A stretch of 29,508 bases of DNA from Oppiella nova. Its lineage: Eukaryota > Arthropoda > Arachnida > Sarcoptiformes > Oppiidae. Position 1 is the stretch's first letter. Each line of letters starts with the position of its first letter. A program made the position numbers and the translations under genes. The stretch covers positions 1 to 29,508 of the forward strand of contig CAJPVJ010000277.1 of the NCBI GenBank assembly GCA_905397405.1, written 5' to 3'. The notes beneath the pieces are model-generated. The model saw only the letters and a list, made by a program, of their open reading frames with translations. It had not been told where the DNA came from and did no database searches. This document shows, piece after piece, positions 1 through 10,541 of this stretch.

Positions 1-1981
1 ATGTTTGCGGTTAGGGTAGAAAATAAAGCAAAATATAATTAATGTCAGCGTCTGGTAAGCCCTACAAAACTTTTGAGATTATCTTACTTTTGACTTTTAA
101 AATAGAAATACTTTTAAAATATTTTTTAAAAACTTGTTTCCCTTATAATAATTTTCACATAATTTTCTCATTGCATAACAACACAAACTCGTTGTGTGAC
201 TCACTCTCACAGTCTATGAACTGTATGTATAATACATTTTGTTAAATGTATTCTTCGCTAAAATTAACTTATTTTTTAGAAAAAGGAAATGAATTATCAA
301 TTACTGTATAGTCGTTCATTTGAATTGCAATTTAAAGATTAAACTTTTACTTTTAAAACTTGTTTAAAGTGAAAATGTAAAAGTAATAAATTACACAGAA
401 TAATATTTAAAAATTTACTTAGCAACAAGAATAAAGATTACCAGTTTATGAAGTTTACATAACTTTTAATTTCCAAAGGGTAATAATTACAAAAGAATTA
501 TGTTTTAAATATAAATTATAATTATACCTTAAATATAGTACATAAATAAGCTAACCTTTAATACATAATTTATTATCTAACATTTTCTGGTGTTTATTTC
601 ATTAATTATTCAAATCCTTAATAAATGCTCTAATTTTGCATAAATTCATAACAAATCCAACAACAAGTCTGACATAGGAGTGAATAATTATTTTGTTTGC
701 TATTTGCTTATACAGTACTATAATAATTATATTATTATTGAAAACAAATCATTTGTCAACTTATAAGTAAGAGATTAACTAATTGTTCATTTTGTTAACG
801 TGTGTTTTAAATGTTTTGAACTAAAACTTGAAAAAGTTTCAAAACAATAATGAGAGCATAGTTTGTTTTAATGTTAATTTTTAACATAATTAACACACAA
901 TTTATTATTATACCATTTTAGTTGTTATTTTTTAATAGAATTACTATTTAATAGACAAACTTATTTATTTCATCAATTTTGTCAAATTTATAGGTACTTT
1001 ATTTTTGTTATAATATTTTTGAGAAAATTATTTCCAAAATATTTATTTGATCTCTCAATTGAATGTATTTTATATATTGAAAGCAATATAGCATTAGATT
1101 TAATATTCCGTATTCACAGTAAGTTTATCGGAAAAATATTGAAAGTAATGTGTTTCACAACATGTGTGCGATATTCAAAGTTTTGGATAAATATATTACA
1201 TATGAAATGATTTATTTCGCACCAAAAAATTGCTAAAATATAACAGATTTTGCTCTCAGATTATACAACTTATATAACGTATAATTTATGTCTCAAGTAT
1301 TGACTTAACACTACAAGTAGACTCACTTTCATCTAGAAAGTAAATCATTTAAAATATATATTAGTTTATATACTGTGTAAAGATTTCTCTAAAGAATTTT
1401 ACGTCTGATTGAAATTTTTCGATACTGTATATCAAATAAACTGTTTTATATTAAACACAATTCTGTAAGATTAGGAATTTTTTGGTCGGAATCCACTCTA
1501 TTATCCATGAAATGCAGGGTTTGACAGATATTTATGTTTTTGATTTTTCAGCACTTATTCAATTTGATTAATCTATTTATTATAAAGTAAACTTCTTATA
1601 AACTCCTGTATCTATCATCAGATATACTAAGTGTATCAATTTGTCATGGTATCATCATTTTATTCTAAGTTTATAAATTAATAATTTATAATTGGTAGGA
1701 CATTATTAGTTATTACATGTTTTAACATGAATTAAAATTTCTTAAAAAATTGTTTGAAACAAATAAAACATGATATGTACCTGAAGCTTCACTAATATTT
1801 ATATAAATATGTCTGGCTTAAATTTATAATGAAGTTATTAAAAGTTTTAAATATATTTTTATGAATATTGTTTTGTATAGCATTTGAAAGGTTGACTCCG
1901 AAAGGACCCGAAGGCATACATTTGTGAACATAAAACCAAATATATTATTTGATAACGAAATATAGCATAAAATATTTATTC
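1..1981 (+). repeat. Long inverted repeat A, left copy
   Basis: This 2-kb AT-rich segment recurs as its reverse complement at 4252-6237. Position 1 pairs with 6237 and position 1981 with 4252, so the two copies differ in length by only about 5 bases. By eye they are roughly 95% identical, with scattered substitutions and a few indels. For example, a short stretch near 945-955 is missing from the right copy, and the sequence around 440-475 is clearly diverged. Homology ends exactly at the N at 1982. The copy probably extends left of the window, because its first 97 bases are also found at 7552-7648 preceded by palindrome sequence. The 60-70 codon open frames inside it show no protein family and are matched in the other copy only because the DNA is conserved. 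It could be the arm of a foldback-type element, a segmental inverted duplication or an assembly product. Confidence 0.93.
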
Positions 1982-1982
1982 N
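1982..1982. other. Single unresolved base (N) at the end of repeat A
   Basis: This N is where homology between the left A copy and the right copy stops. A single N at a homology breakpoint suggests a contig join or an unfilled gap rather than an isolated miscalled base. Confidence 0.9.
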
Positions 1983-2870
1983 TTAAAAGATTACTTATGA
2001 TTAATTAAAAATTGTCAATAAATGATAATAAGTTCAAGATGCATAAAATAATTAGTTTAATAAACCAGTAAAATATGATTTGAAAGAATATTTTAGAAAT
2101 ATTATCACTTAAAATTTCAATAACTCTAGTACTATTAGGTAGTGCTATATCTAATCAATCAGTTAATTGAACACACTTTGCACGGCAAACATTATAAAAC
2201 AATAGCTTTTATTTAGACACAAGTAAATAATGTAAACTATTAATTAAGTAAAAATACAGGTAAAGTAAAAATACACTGTAATAAATTGTGTGTTCATGAA
2301 TATTGCAATTAGTTCACATTTACATAAAAATCGATTTAATTTAATTAAAAATACACCAGATATTAATTGAATATAAACCTAAAAACAATTCTATACAAGA
2401 ATTAATTTATTCTTTAATATTTTCATTGTCTATTGCTAATTTTAAATTAATTGTTTTAATAATTATTTGTATAATATTAGAAAAATATAGATTTTCAAAG
2501 AAATATTTACCACCTGGATGTGCCTGCTCATAAACAACTAACCTTATATTGTACTATTAATATTAATTTTACTTATGAAGTTGTTGTACTGTATTTTGAT
2601 AATAAATGAGATCTATAAGACACCTCAACTTTATAAAAGCACATCTAATCTTTAATAAATTGATAGCAAATCGGTTACAATCAATTGAATGTTAGACGTA
2701 AGTCAAGAACTTTCAGCTAAAAGTATATTTATAACATACTCTATATGAGTTCAATAATTCTAGTTAATTGTACTAGACTGTATTATCAGTTTATAAGTGA
2801 TAATACAACTTATAATTCATAAATAAGTATTAATAAAAGTAATAATGCGTTGGATTAAATTACCAGATAA

Positions 2871-3020
2871 TGTTTTATTGTTTTAAATCTCAACCAATAG
2901 GTGTCGTTAAAATAACACAATGTTTTATTGTTTTAAATCTCAACCAATAGGTGTCGTTAAAATAACACAATGTTTTATTGTTTTAAATCTCAACCAATAG
3001 GTGTCGTTAAAATAACACAA
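2871..3020. repeat. Tandem repeat, three exact copies of a 50-bp unit
   Basis: The unit begins TGTTTTATTG and ends AATAACACAA. It occupies 2871-2920, 2921-2970 and 2971-3020 with no differences between copies. Exact identity in otherwise diverged surroundings means either recent expansion or homogenisation. It lies inside the centre of the A inverted repeat. Confidence 0.98.
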
Positions 3021-3833
3021 TACTAATTTTCCAAACTGTAAGCAGTTCAAGTACAGTAATTAAACATCTACAGTAGTACTGTTTAAAAACATGATTAATT
3101 AATTTAATTCAGTTTTTATTCTATGATTATTTAATGACCAATCTGTGGTTATAAAAAATTATTCAATATTAGTTATAAGTTATAATTTATAACTCGCATT
3201 ATATCCTTGGTATTTAATACAGTAATACTATTTATTCTACAAGCATTCTCTACCATAGTTTTGGCATAATTATTACCAATATACAAAACTCTAACAGAAT
3301 AAAATTGTAAAATGATATAAATTCATAATAGAAAATTAAAGTATATAATTAGTTTTATTTTATGTGCACAAATAATAATAAAGGGTTTGCTCAATGCTAA
3401 TATTATTATTGTATAAATTTCTTTTGGAAACATTTTATTAACAAACATTTTTAAAACCAAAATTATGAATATACCTGTACAGTGTTTGGTCACATTTTAT
3501 ACGATACTCTAGTGTACTTGTGTTTTATTTTTATTAAATTTAATAGAAATTGCATTCAAATCACAATTTCCACTCAAAACTAACATAATTTAGTGTTTTG
3601 TGGAGAATATGTTTGCGAACAGAGAGAGCAATGTTGTGATGAAATGCAAACATATAGGCATTGATTGCAGAGTTTTTGTGCAAATTTATAATTTACTCCA
3701 AATATGATTCAGTGCTCATCACTCGCTTCCTAAGCATAACAAGCGATGCATATAATTGTCTGTAATTAAAATTAATGCACTGAATCTCATGAGAGAGACT
3801 GTCATGTGCTAGATATATGCTTCAAAATCATAG

Positions 3834-3871
<38 letters not shown>
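3834..3871. repeat. (CT)n microsatellite, one interruption
   Basis: A CT dinucleotide tract of 38 bases is broken once by an extra TT near 3844. It sits shortly upstream of the right A copy. Confidence 0.97.
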
Positions 3872-4251
3872 GAATAAAATTCAAATTTACATCACTTTTT
3901 CTTTTTATATTATAATTGTGATTTTAAAATAAATTTTAATGTGATTTAAATGTAGAGACTTATGCATTCAAATAAATATTTACATCTATTCTGATTTAGA
4001 AATAATAAATATAAATCAAATGAATCTAGTTTGAATAAATATCTTATCCAGAATATCTGTGCAATCGGTGTAATACACACACAGCGTAGACATGAAATGA
4101 TTAAAAATATTAAAATAAATTCCTGTGTTGTTTGGAAATTATAATTTTATTGTCATAAATATTACATTTGTTTTCTTTTTTATGCAAATACTTTGAGACA
4201 AATTCATGCAATTGTAGAGTTGTATACAGAATAAGTCTCCGGTAGTGTACT

Positions 4252-6237
4252 GAATAAATATTTTATGCTATATTTCGTTATCAAATAATATATTTGGTTT
4301 TATGTTCACAAATGTATGCCTTCGGGTCCTTTCGGAGTCAACCTTTCAAATGCTATACAAAACAAAATTCATAAAAATATATTTAAAACTTTTAATAACT
4401 TCATTATAAATTTAAGCCAGACATATTTATATAAATATTAGTGAAGCTTCAGCAGGTACATATCATATGTTTTATTTGTTTCAAACAATTTTTTAAGAAA
4501 TTTTAATTCATGTTAAAACATGTAATAACTAATAATATCTTACCAATTATAAATTATTAATTTATAAACTTAGGATAAAATGATGATACCATGACAAATT
4601 GATACACTTAGTATATCTGATGATAGATACAGGAGTTTATAAGAAGTTTACTTTATAATAAATAGATTAATCAAATTGAATAAGTGCTGAAAAATCAAAA
4701 ACATAAATATCTGTCAAACCCTGCATTTCATGGATAATAGAGTGGATTCCGGCAAAAAATTCCTAATCTTACAGAATATGAATTGTGTTTAATATAAAAC
4801 AGTTTATTTGATATACAGTATCGAAAAATTTCAATCAGACGTAAAATTCTTTGGAGAAATCTTTACACAGTATATAAACTAATATATATTTTAAATGATT
4901 TACTTTCTCGATGAAAGTGAGTCTACTTGTAGTGTTAAGTCAATACTTGAGACATAAATTATACGTTATATAAGTTATATAATCTGAGAGCAAAATCTGT
5001 TATATTTTAGCAATTTTTTGGTGCGAAATAAATCATTTCATATGTAATATATTTATCCGAAACTTTGAATATCGCACACATGTTGTGAAACACATTACTT
5101 TCAATATTTTTCCGATAAACTTACAGTGAATACGGAATATTAAATCCAATGCTATATTGCTTTCAATATATAAAATACATTCAATTGAGAGATCAAATAA
5201 ATATTTGGGAAATAATTTTCTCAAAAATATTATAACAAAAATAAAATGTCTATAAATTTGACAAAATTGATGAAATAAATAAGTTTGTCAACAATTCTAT
5301 TAAAAATAGCAACCAAATGAAATAATAATAAATTGTGTGTTAATTATGTTAAAAATTAACATTAAAACAAACTATGCTCTCATTATTGTTTTGAAACTTT
5401 TTCAAGTTTTAGTTCAAAACATTTAAAACACTCGTTAACAAAATGAACAATTAGTTAATCTCCTACTTATAAGTTGACAAATAATTTGTTTTCAATAATA
5501 ATATAATTATTATAGTACTGTATAAGCCAATAGCAAACAAAATAATTATTCACTCCTATGTCAGACTATTTTGGATTTGTTATGAATTTATGCAAAATTA
5601 GAGCATTTATTAAGGATTTGAATAATTAATGAAATAAACACCAGAAAATGTTAGATAATAAATTATTTATTAAAGGTTAGCTTATTTATGTACTATATTT
5701 AAGGTATAATTATATTTTATATTTAAAACATAATTCTTTTGTAATTATAACTCTTTGGAAATTTAAAGTCTATATAAACTTCATACCGAGGTAATCTTGA
5801 TTCTTGTTGCTAACAAGTAAGTAAATTTTTAATATTATTCTGTGTAATTTATTACTTTTACATTTTCACTTTAAACAAGTTTTAAAAGTAAAAGCTTAAT
5901 CTTTAAATTGAAATTCAAATGAACGACAATACAGTAATTGATAATTCATTTCCTTTTTCTAAAAAATAAGTTAATTTTAGCGAAGAATACGTTTAACAAA
6001 ATGTATTATACATACAGTTCATAGACTGTGAGAGTGAGTCACACAACGAGTTTGTGTTGTTATGCAATGAGAAAATTATGTGAAAATTATTATAAGGGAA
6101 ACAAGTTTTAAAAAAATATTTTAAAAGTATTTCTATTTTAAAAGTCAAAAGTAAGATAATCTCAAAAGTTTTGTAGGGCTTACCAGACGCTGACATTAAT
6201 TATATTTTGCTTTATTTTCTACCCTAACCGCAAACAT
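4252..6237 (-). repeat. Long inverted repeat A, right copy (reverse orientation)
   Basis: This is the reverse complement of 1-1981 at about 95% identity by eye. Its inner end at 4252 coincides with the point where the left copy meets an N. Its outer end at 6237 does not stop but continues into the palindrome arm 6238-6798, so A and the palindrome belong to one longer repeat unit. The divergence between the A copies (substitutions and indels) exceeds that between the arms of the adjacent palindrome. No transposase, reverse transcriptase or other coding signature is visible. Confidence 0.93.
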
Positions 6238-6798
6238 TTACCGGTTCCACACTTTTTAATTTGTTATTATAAAATTTAATTTTATATTTATTATAATGGA
6301 AAACATGTTTTGTCTAATAGAGAATTGAATAAATATTATTATATTATGTTGTTATGATATATAAACTATTTTTGGTGATTTATTATTTCTAAAATATTCT
6401 CTATTTTTGAAATATAAAACTTAAAAGTCAGTTATTATATGAATATAATGATAGACTGGTTGTGAGTAGAGTTTCCACTCGAATAGAGGTTTGACTTGTA
6501 GTTGAACTCCAGTATAGACTCAAACAGCATTTTTATTGTCTTTTTATTTCAATTGTAATCTTATATTTTGAACTTTTTTATGTAAAGTGATATCAAAATA
6601 TACTTTTGTGCCAATCATTCAAATGGAAAATTTTAAAACAAAGGGAACCCAAGAAATATAAACCTAAATTAACTATTATAGTAATCATAAAGTTTTTGGT
6701 TATCAAAATAGTCGGTGTTTCGCGACAAACAAACTAAAAGTCAGGTTTTGTTTGTCCTAACATTTATGTGTTAATGAATTTTACTTTTAGTTTCTCTC
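6141..6798 (+). repeat. Palindrome, left arm
   Basis: This stretch of about 658 bp pairs with 6983-7648. Near the outside the pairing sum is constant (6239 pairs with 7550). Only a few differences occur inward: one homopolymer T difference near 6580, a roughly 7-base indel around 6665-6672 and one more T difference near 6750. The outer 97 bases (6141-6237) are the end of inverted repeat A. The inner end lies in a short CT run that is (GA)n in the other arm. Transcribed as RNA, it would fold into a near-perfect double strand of about 650 bp. Confidence 0.95.
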
Positions 6799-6982
6799 AT
6801 AAAAACACATTTCAATTGTCATAAATTTATTGATCCCTAAACTAATGAAAGAGAATTGCATAATATTTTAGAGATGTTTTTGTCTCGTAATAAAAGCCCA
6901 GAGAGTGTATGAACTAAAAGTTGTGTCAAAACACTTTGAAAGAGTCAATAGAAAGGCATTTTTGGAGACATAGAGAGAGAGA
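6799..6982. repeat. Spacer (loop) of the palindrome
   Basis: These 184 unpaired bases separate the two arms. They hold no open frame of note. A (GA)n run at 6972-6988 marks the edge of the right arm. The motif ACTAAAAGT occurs here as well as in both arms, suggesting that the loop may itself be built from older copies of the same sequence. Confidence 0.85.
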
Positions 6983-7648
6983 GAGAGAAACTAAAAGTAA
7001 AATTCATTAACACATAAATGTTAGGACAAACAAAAACCTGACTTTTAGTTTGTTTGTCGCGAAACACCGACTATTTTGATAACCAAAAACTTTATGATTA
7101 CTATAATAGTTAATATAGTATTTAGGTTTATATTTCTTGGGTTCCCTTTGTTTTAAATTTTCCATTTGAATGATTGGCACAAAAGTATATTTTGATATCA
7201 CTTTACATAAAAAAAGTTCAAAATATAAGATTACAATTGAAATAAAAAGACAATAAAAATGCTGTTTGAGTCTATACTGGAGTTCAACTACAAGTCAAAC
7301 CTCTATTCGAGTGGAAACTCTACTCACAACCAGTCTATCATTATATTCATATAATAACTGACTTTTAAGTTTTATATTTCAAAAATAGAGAATATTTTAG
7401 AAATAATAAATCACCAAAAATAGTTTATATATCATAACAACATAATATAATAATATTTATTCAATTCTCTATTAGACAAAACATGTTTTCCATTATAATA
7501 AATATAAAATTAAATTTTATAATAACAAATTAAAAAGTGTGGAACCGGTAAATGTTTGCGGTTAGGGTAGAAAATAAAGCAAAATATAATTAATGTCAGC
7601 GTCTGGTAAGCCCTACAAAACTTTTGAGATTATCTTACTTTTGACTTT
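6983..7648 (-). repeat. Palindrome, right arm, ending in a third partial copy of repeat A
   Basis: This is the reverse complement of 6141-6798. Positions 7552-7648 are also identical, in direct orientation, to bases 1-97, so this is the start of a third A copy. It is cut off exactly at the N at 7649, after which the sequence is unrelated. The stop at an N means the palindrome may truly be much longer than shown. The arm contains a 64-codon open frame on the minus strand (7007-7201) with no family resemblance; the left arm lacks the intact frame, so it is not counted as a gene. Confidence 0.95.
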
Positions 7649-7649
7649 N
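7649..7649. other. Single unresolved base (N) at the end of the palindrome
   Basis: Bases 7552-7648 match 1-97 exactly. At this N the match ends, and the sequence that follows (TGAGAAAAGGG) has no counterpart in repeat A. It is the second repeat breakpoint in the window that coincides with an N. Confidence 0.9.
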
Positions 7650-8111
7650 TGAGAAAAGGGAGCGAAATATGTATTAATAAAGTAGAAAATTAATGAGATC
7701 TACAGTACATCTGATAATTGATTCAACACATACTCAGCCATTAAATATTAATCGAAATACTAGTTCTTTGAATACACTTTTGTAGTGTTTTTTGTTACGA
7801 ACCTCTCGCATGAATAATATCTTGTTGGTGTAGTAATAGTAATCATGTAAGCCATTAATAAAAGCAATTTTTATCAGTGATTTCGGTCTAAATGTGGGGT
7901 AAATTTGTGCTCAAATTCATTGTAATTTGGAGGAAAAACTATTAAAAATGGGATACAATAGAGAGGCTATACATGACTATCAGTGCCTCTAATCGATGCA
8001 ATGATAACACACTGTATATAATGAGAACACATTTATATTCTTGATTTGATGCACAAGTAATTTATTACATGAAACACAACTCATTTGTTTGATTTTATTT
8101 TCTGACATGTC
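7650..8111. other. Upstream intron of the Wnt-like gene (3' part)
   Basis: This AT-rich non-coding sequence lies between the N and the Wnt exon. No open frame, repeat or RNA gene is seen in it. Its last bases, about 8080-8105, are pyrimidine-rich in T and run into the exon. They end in CTGAC rather than in an AG acceptor. Confidence 0.7.
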
Positions 8112-8297
8112 TGTCGGGCACCGGTATCTCGTGGACTAGAGTGGATATGGGGCGGATGTGGTGACAACATTGACTACGGATACAAATTCGCCAAAAGCTT
8201 TGTGGACGTGAAGGAAAGGGAGACCAACTATCCGAAGGCGTCCCGAGACCAGGGAAGGAAACTCATGAATTTGCACAACAATGAGGCGGGTCGTCGA
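8112..8297 (+). CDS. Wnt5: Internal exon of a Wnt5-like secreted signalling protein (partial gene)
   Basis: This exon encodes part of a Wnt ligand, a secreted, lipid-modified, cysteine-rich glycoprotein that signals through Frizzled and Ror/Ryk-type receptors. Read in the frame of the TGG at 8142, it gives [16 protein letters not shown] and then, about 35 residues from that [17 protein letters not shown]. These are the conserved Wnt blocks W-x-WGGC-x-DN and [11 protein letters not shown]. Wnt5 is favoured by GDN after GGC (most other classes have SDN or SAD), the FVDVKERE stretch, the extra residues before [12 protein letters not shown] and the double arginine. The right edge is a plausible phase-0 splice site, CGA followed by GTCAGT at 8298, with an in-frame stop just beyond at 8307. 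The left edge is uncertain. Wnt-like reading (C, R, A ... GLEW) reaches back to about 8112, but no AG acceptor lies before it. The only nearby AGs are at 8138-8139 and 8140-8141, which would start the exon at 8140 or 8142. An in-frame stop at 8103-8105 limits it further left. Wnt identity is near certain; the Wnt5 class is likely. Confidence 0.93.
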
Positions 8298-8303
8298 GTC
8301 AGT
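8298..8303 (+). promoter_or_regulatory. Splice donor of the Wnt exon
   Basis: The sequence GTCAGT directly follows the codons for GRR, where the Wnt5 reading ends. Beyond it the frame gives V-S-T and a TAG at 8307, and the sequence drops at once to AT-rich intron composition. GTCAGT differs from the consensus GTAAGT at one position, so the donor looks usable but not optimal. The intron phase is 0. Confidence 0.75.
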
Positions 8304-8434
8304 ACATAGTTTTGTCTTATTATATTGATATATTATACTCTTTTCATAAGATTTATATAAATTTTACACATCTTTTCTTTTAACTAACTTTTTCTCACAT
8401 CTCATATTTGATTATCATATCTGTCATAAGATTA

Positions 8435-8440
<6 letters not shown>

Positions 8441-8473
<33 letters not shown>
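8441..8473. repeat. (TC)n microsatellite
   Basis: This pure 33-base TC tract starts 143 bases after the Wnt exon ends. Being pyrimidine-rich on the + strand, it could bind polypyrimidine-tract proteins in the pre-mRNA. Confidence 0.98.
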
Positions 8474-8474
<1 letters not shown>

Positions 8475-9605
8475 AAAGCTATAAAATGTGATGAATCATT
8501 TAATTTCATACATCAATTGAATTATGCTTTATATGCTATAATAGGAATTACTATCGAAAACAATACCGAGTTATACATTGAAATGTGAAGATATATTTTG
8601 TTGGTAGGCATCCATCAAAGGGAGAAATAAAGTGTTTATATCACAAGAATAGCCAAACGTATAGAGAATATACACACAAAAAGACTGATAGACTGAAAGT
8701 GAGAAAAAGTTTATCCAATTTCATACTCCAATCATTTTCACTTTACTCTTTCATCCGTAATCTCCAATACGTTCGCAACGTTTTTTGACATCAAATAAGT
8801 GATCGATCCTTACATTCAGTTTTTATACTCATCTCCTCTTTCACCCAAACATTACATATACTTATAGTCTTAGAGTCCGTAACATAAACACCAAATATAA
8901 CGTTAAATATGAGAATATAGTGCATTAGACGTCAATAATTCCTAATAAGTTATCGACAAAAAAACTAATGAATTATTATTATCTCGTATGAAAAGCGAGA
9001 ATAAATAGTCTTTTATCCAGAAAATTGATTTGCATTAAAAGGATTTCCTTTACAAATAAATATTTATTTTAATAGAGAAAAGATTTTGGTTATGAAAGCG
9101 GGAAGAAAATTGAAAATAAAACCACTTAAACTTCAGAGTCGTATAAATAATAATAAACAAAATAATATTACCCCTAATATAGCGATAATACAAACTAAAG
9201 GCTAACGATTACATCACGTCATGAATTGTCAATTGGGATCTAAATTGTAAAATATTGCAAAAATACTGCACTTTTCAAGAATATTACAATTTTTTCTATT
9301 TATAAAATCGACATTAAATTAAAGTACAGAAATGATGGGAGACTTTTCGGTATAGTATATGACATAAAACATGTTGCGATCGTTACCTAACTTTAGTGTA
9401 GTATAGGAAGTGATTTCCAGTTTTTTCAAACATTTTTATTCAATTGAATTTTATAGATATGTTGTCGTATTTTTTCTCTATATATTAAGATAGATGAAAA
9501 ATTTGTTGTACTCTTAAACAAAAACCTGACTTTAATACCAATAAAACTGCACACAATTCACTGGAATTTATTTTGAAAGTCACAGACAGACAAGTCATCC
9601 ATAAG

Positions 9606-9607
<2 letters not shown>

Positions 9608-9647
<40 letters not shown>
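9608..9647. repeat. (TC)n microsatellite
   Basis: A pure 40-base TC tract, jointly the longest of its type in the window. Confidence 0.98.
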
Positions 9648-9650
<3 letters not shown>

Positions 9651-10503
9651 CAGTAAGTCTTGCATTAATTTAAATCTCAAGGAAATTGTTTACACTATTC
9701 TTATCGTAAAACATTTTTCTCCCAAACATTTGCTAAAAAATGATTGATTGGAAAGTTTATTCACTATTTTTATTATTCAATTGAGTGATTAAAATAAGTT
9801 TTTTCCCATCTCCTTTGATGTTTTAATACAAGAATTAATTTGGGTTTTAAAATTCAAATCAGTATTTTGCATTTCTTATCACAAAAGGTTAAAACTGATT
9901 TTAATATAAAAAATTTTAATAACAAAAATTATCTAAATACAAGCAGAAAATTATAATATTAATTAGTATTGATTTTAATATTACAGTACATCTGATAATT
10001 ATTTTAATTATACGAGTCTTCATTTAAAAAATCGTTATATCTTCAGATCATTTAATTTTGAAGACATTAATTTGGGCTTTTATTTAATAATTACGATATA
10101 ACTTAAATAAATAGTGAAAATACAGATATTACTAACTCCCAAATGATAATCAATGAATGAAATGCTTTTAGCGAAAAAAATAATTTCCAAATTAAAATTA
10201 AAATTAATATTTTTCATTTTCAAAACTCTTTTGCTTAATAATTGATGAGATTATTAAACTTTGAATGAATTTGTTTTTTGACGATAAGAAGACTTTTTAT
10301 TATATATTCACTCGACTGACACGATATGTGAATTGATTATAGAAATAAAGATATCGTCGTTTAATGAATGAATTAATACTACAAAACATTTTCAAATAAA
10401 TTCACATTTATTTTCAGATTAGAAACTATTTTATGAAATCTTATATTTTATATTTTGTGTTAAAAGTCATTCTTAAATATTGTCATAACTTACTTTTGAT
10501 CGC

Positions 10504-10506
<3 letters not shown>

Positions 10507-10540
<34 letters not shown>
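10507..10540. repeat. (TC)n microsatellite
   Basis: A pure 34-base TC tract within AT-rich intron. Confidence 0.98.

Positions 10541-10541
<1 letters not shown>

Larger units (their letters stand above)
1983..4251. other. Centre between the A repeats, non-coding
   Basis: This is 2.3 kb of very AT-rich sequence lying between the two inverted A copies. It contains the 3 x 50-bp tandem array at 2871-3020 and a CT tract at 3834-3871. Several short self-complementary AT stretches are present, for example around 3172-3192. No open frame longer than 60 codons, no recognisable protein and no tRNA or rRNA was seen. If A forms the arms of a mobile element, this would be its non-autonomous interior. 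Confidence 0.7.

Noticed and set aside
42-245. 67-codon open frame, mirrored at 5993-6196
   Set aside because: Same reason: duplicated by the inverted repeat and no protein signature.
1019-1210. 63-codon open frame repeated on the other strand at 5033-5224 with two changes
   Set aside because: Both lie at matching places in the inverted A repeats, so conservation follows from DNA identity. The frame has no ATG at its stated start, AT-driven residues and no family resemblance.
7692-10000. 18-base match ACAGTACATCTGATAATT at about 7692 and about 9984
   Set aside because: The flanks do not align; too short to call a repeat family in AT-rich DNA.
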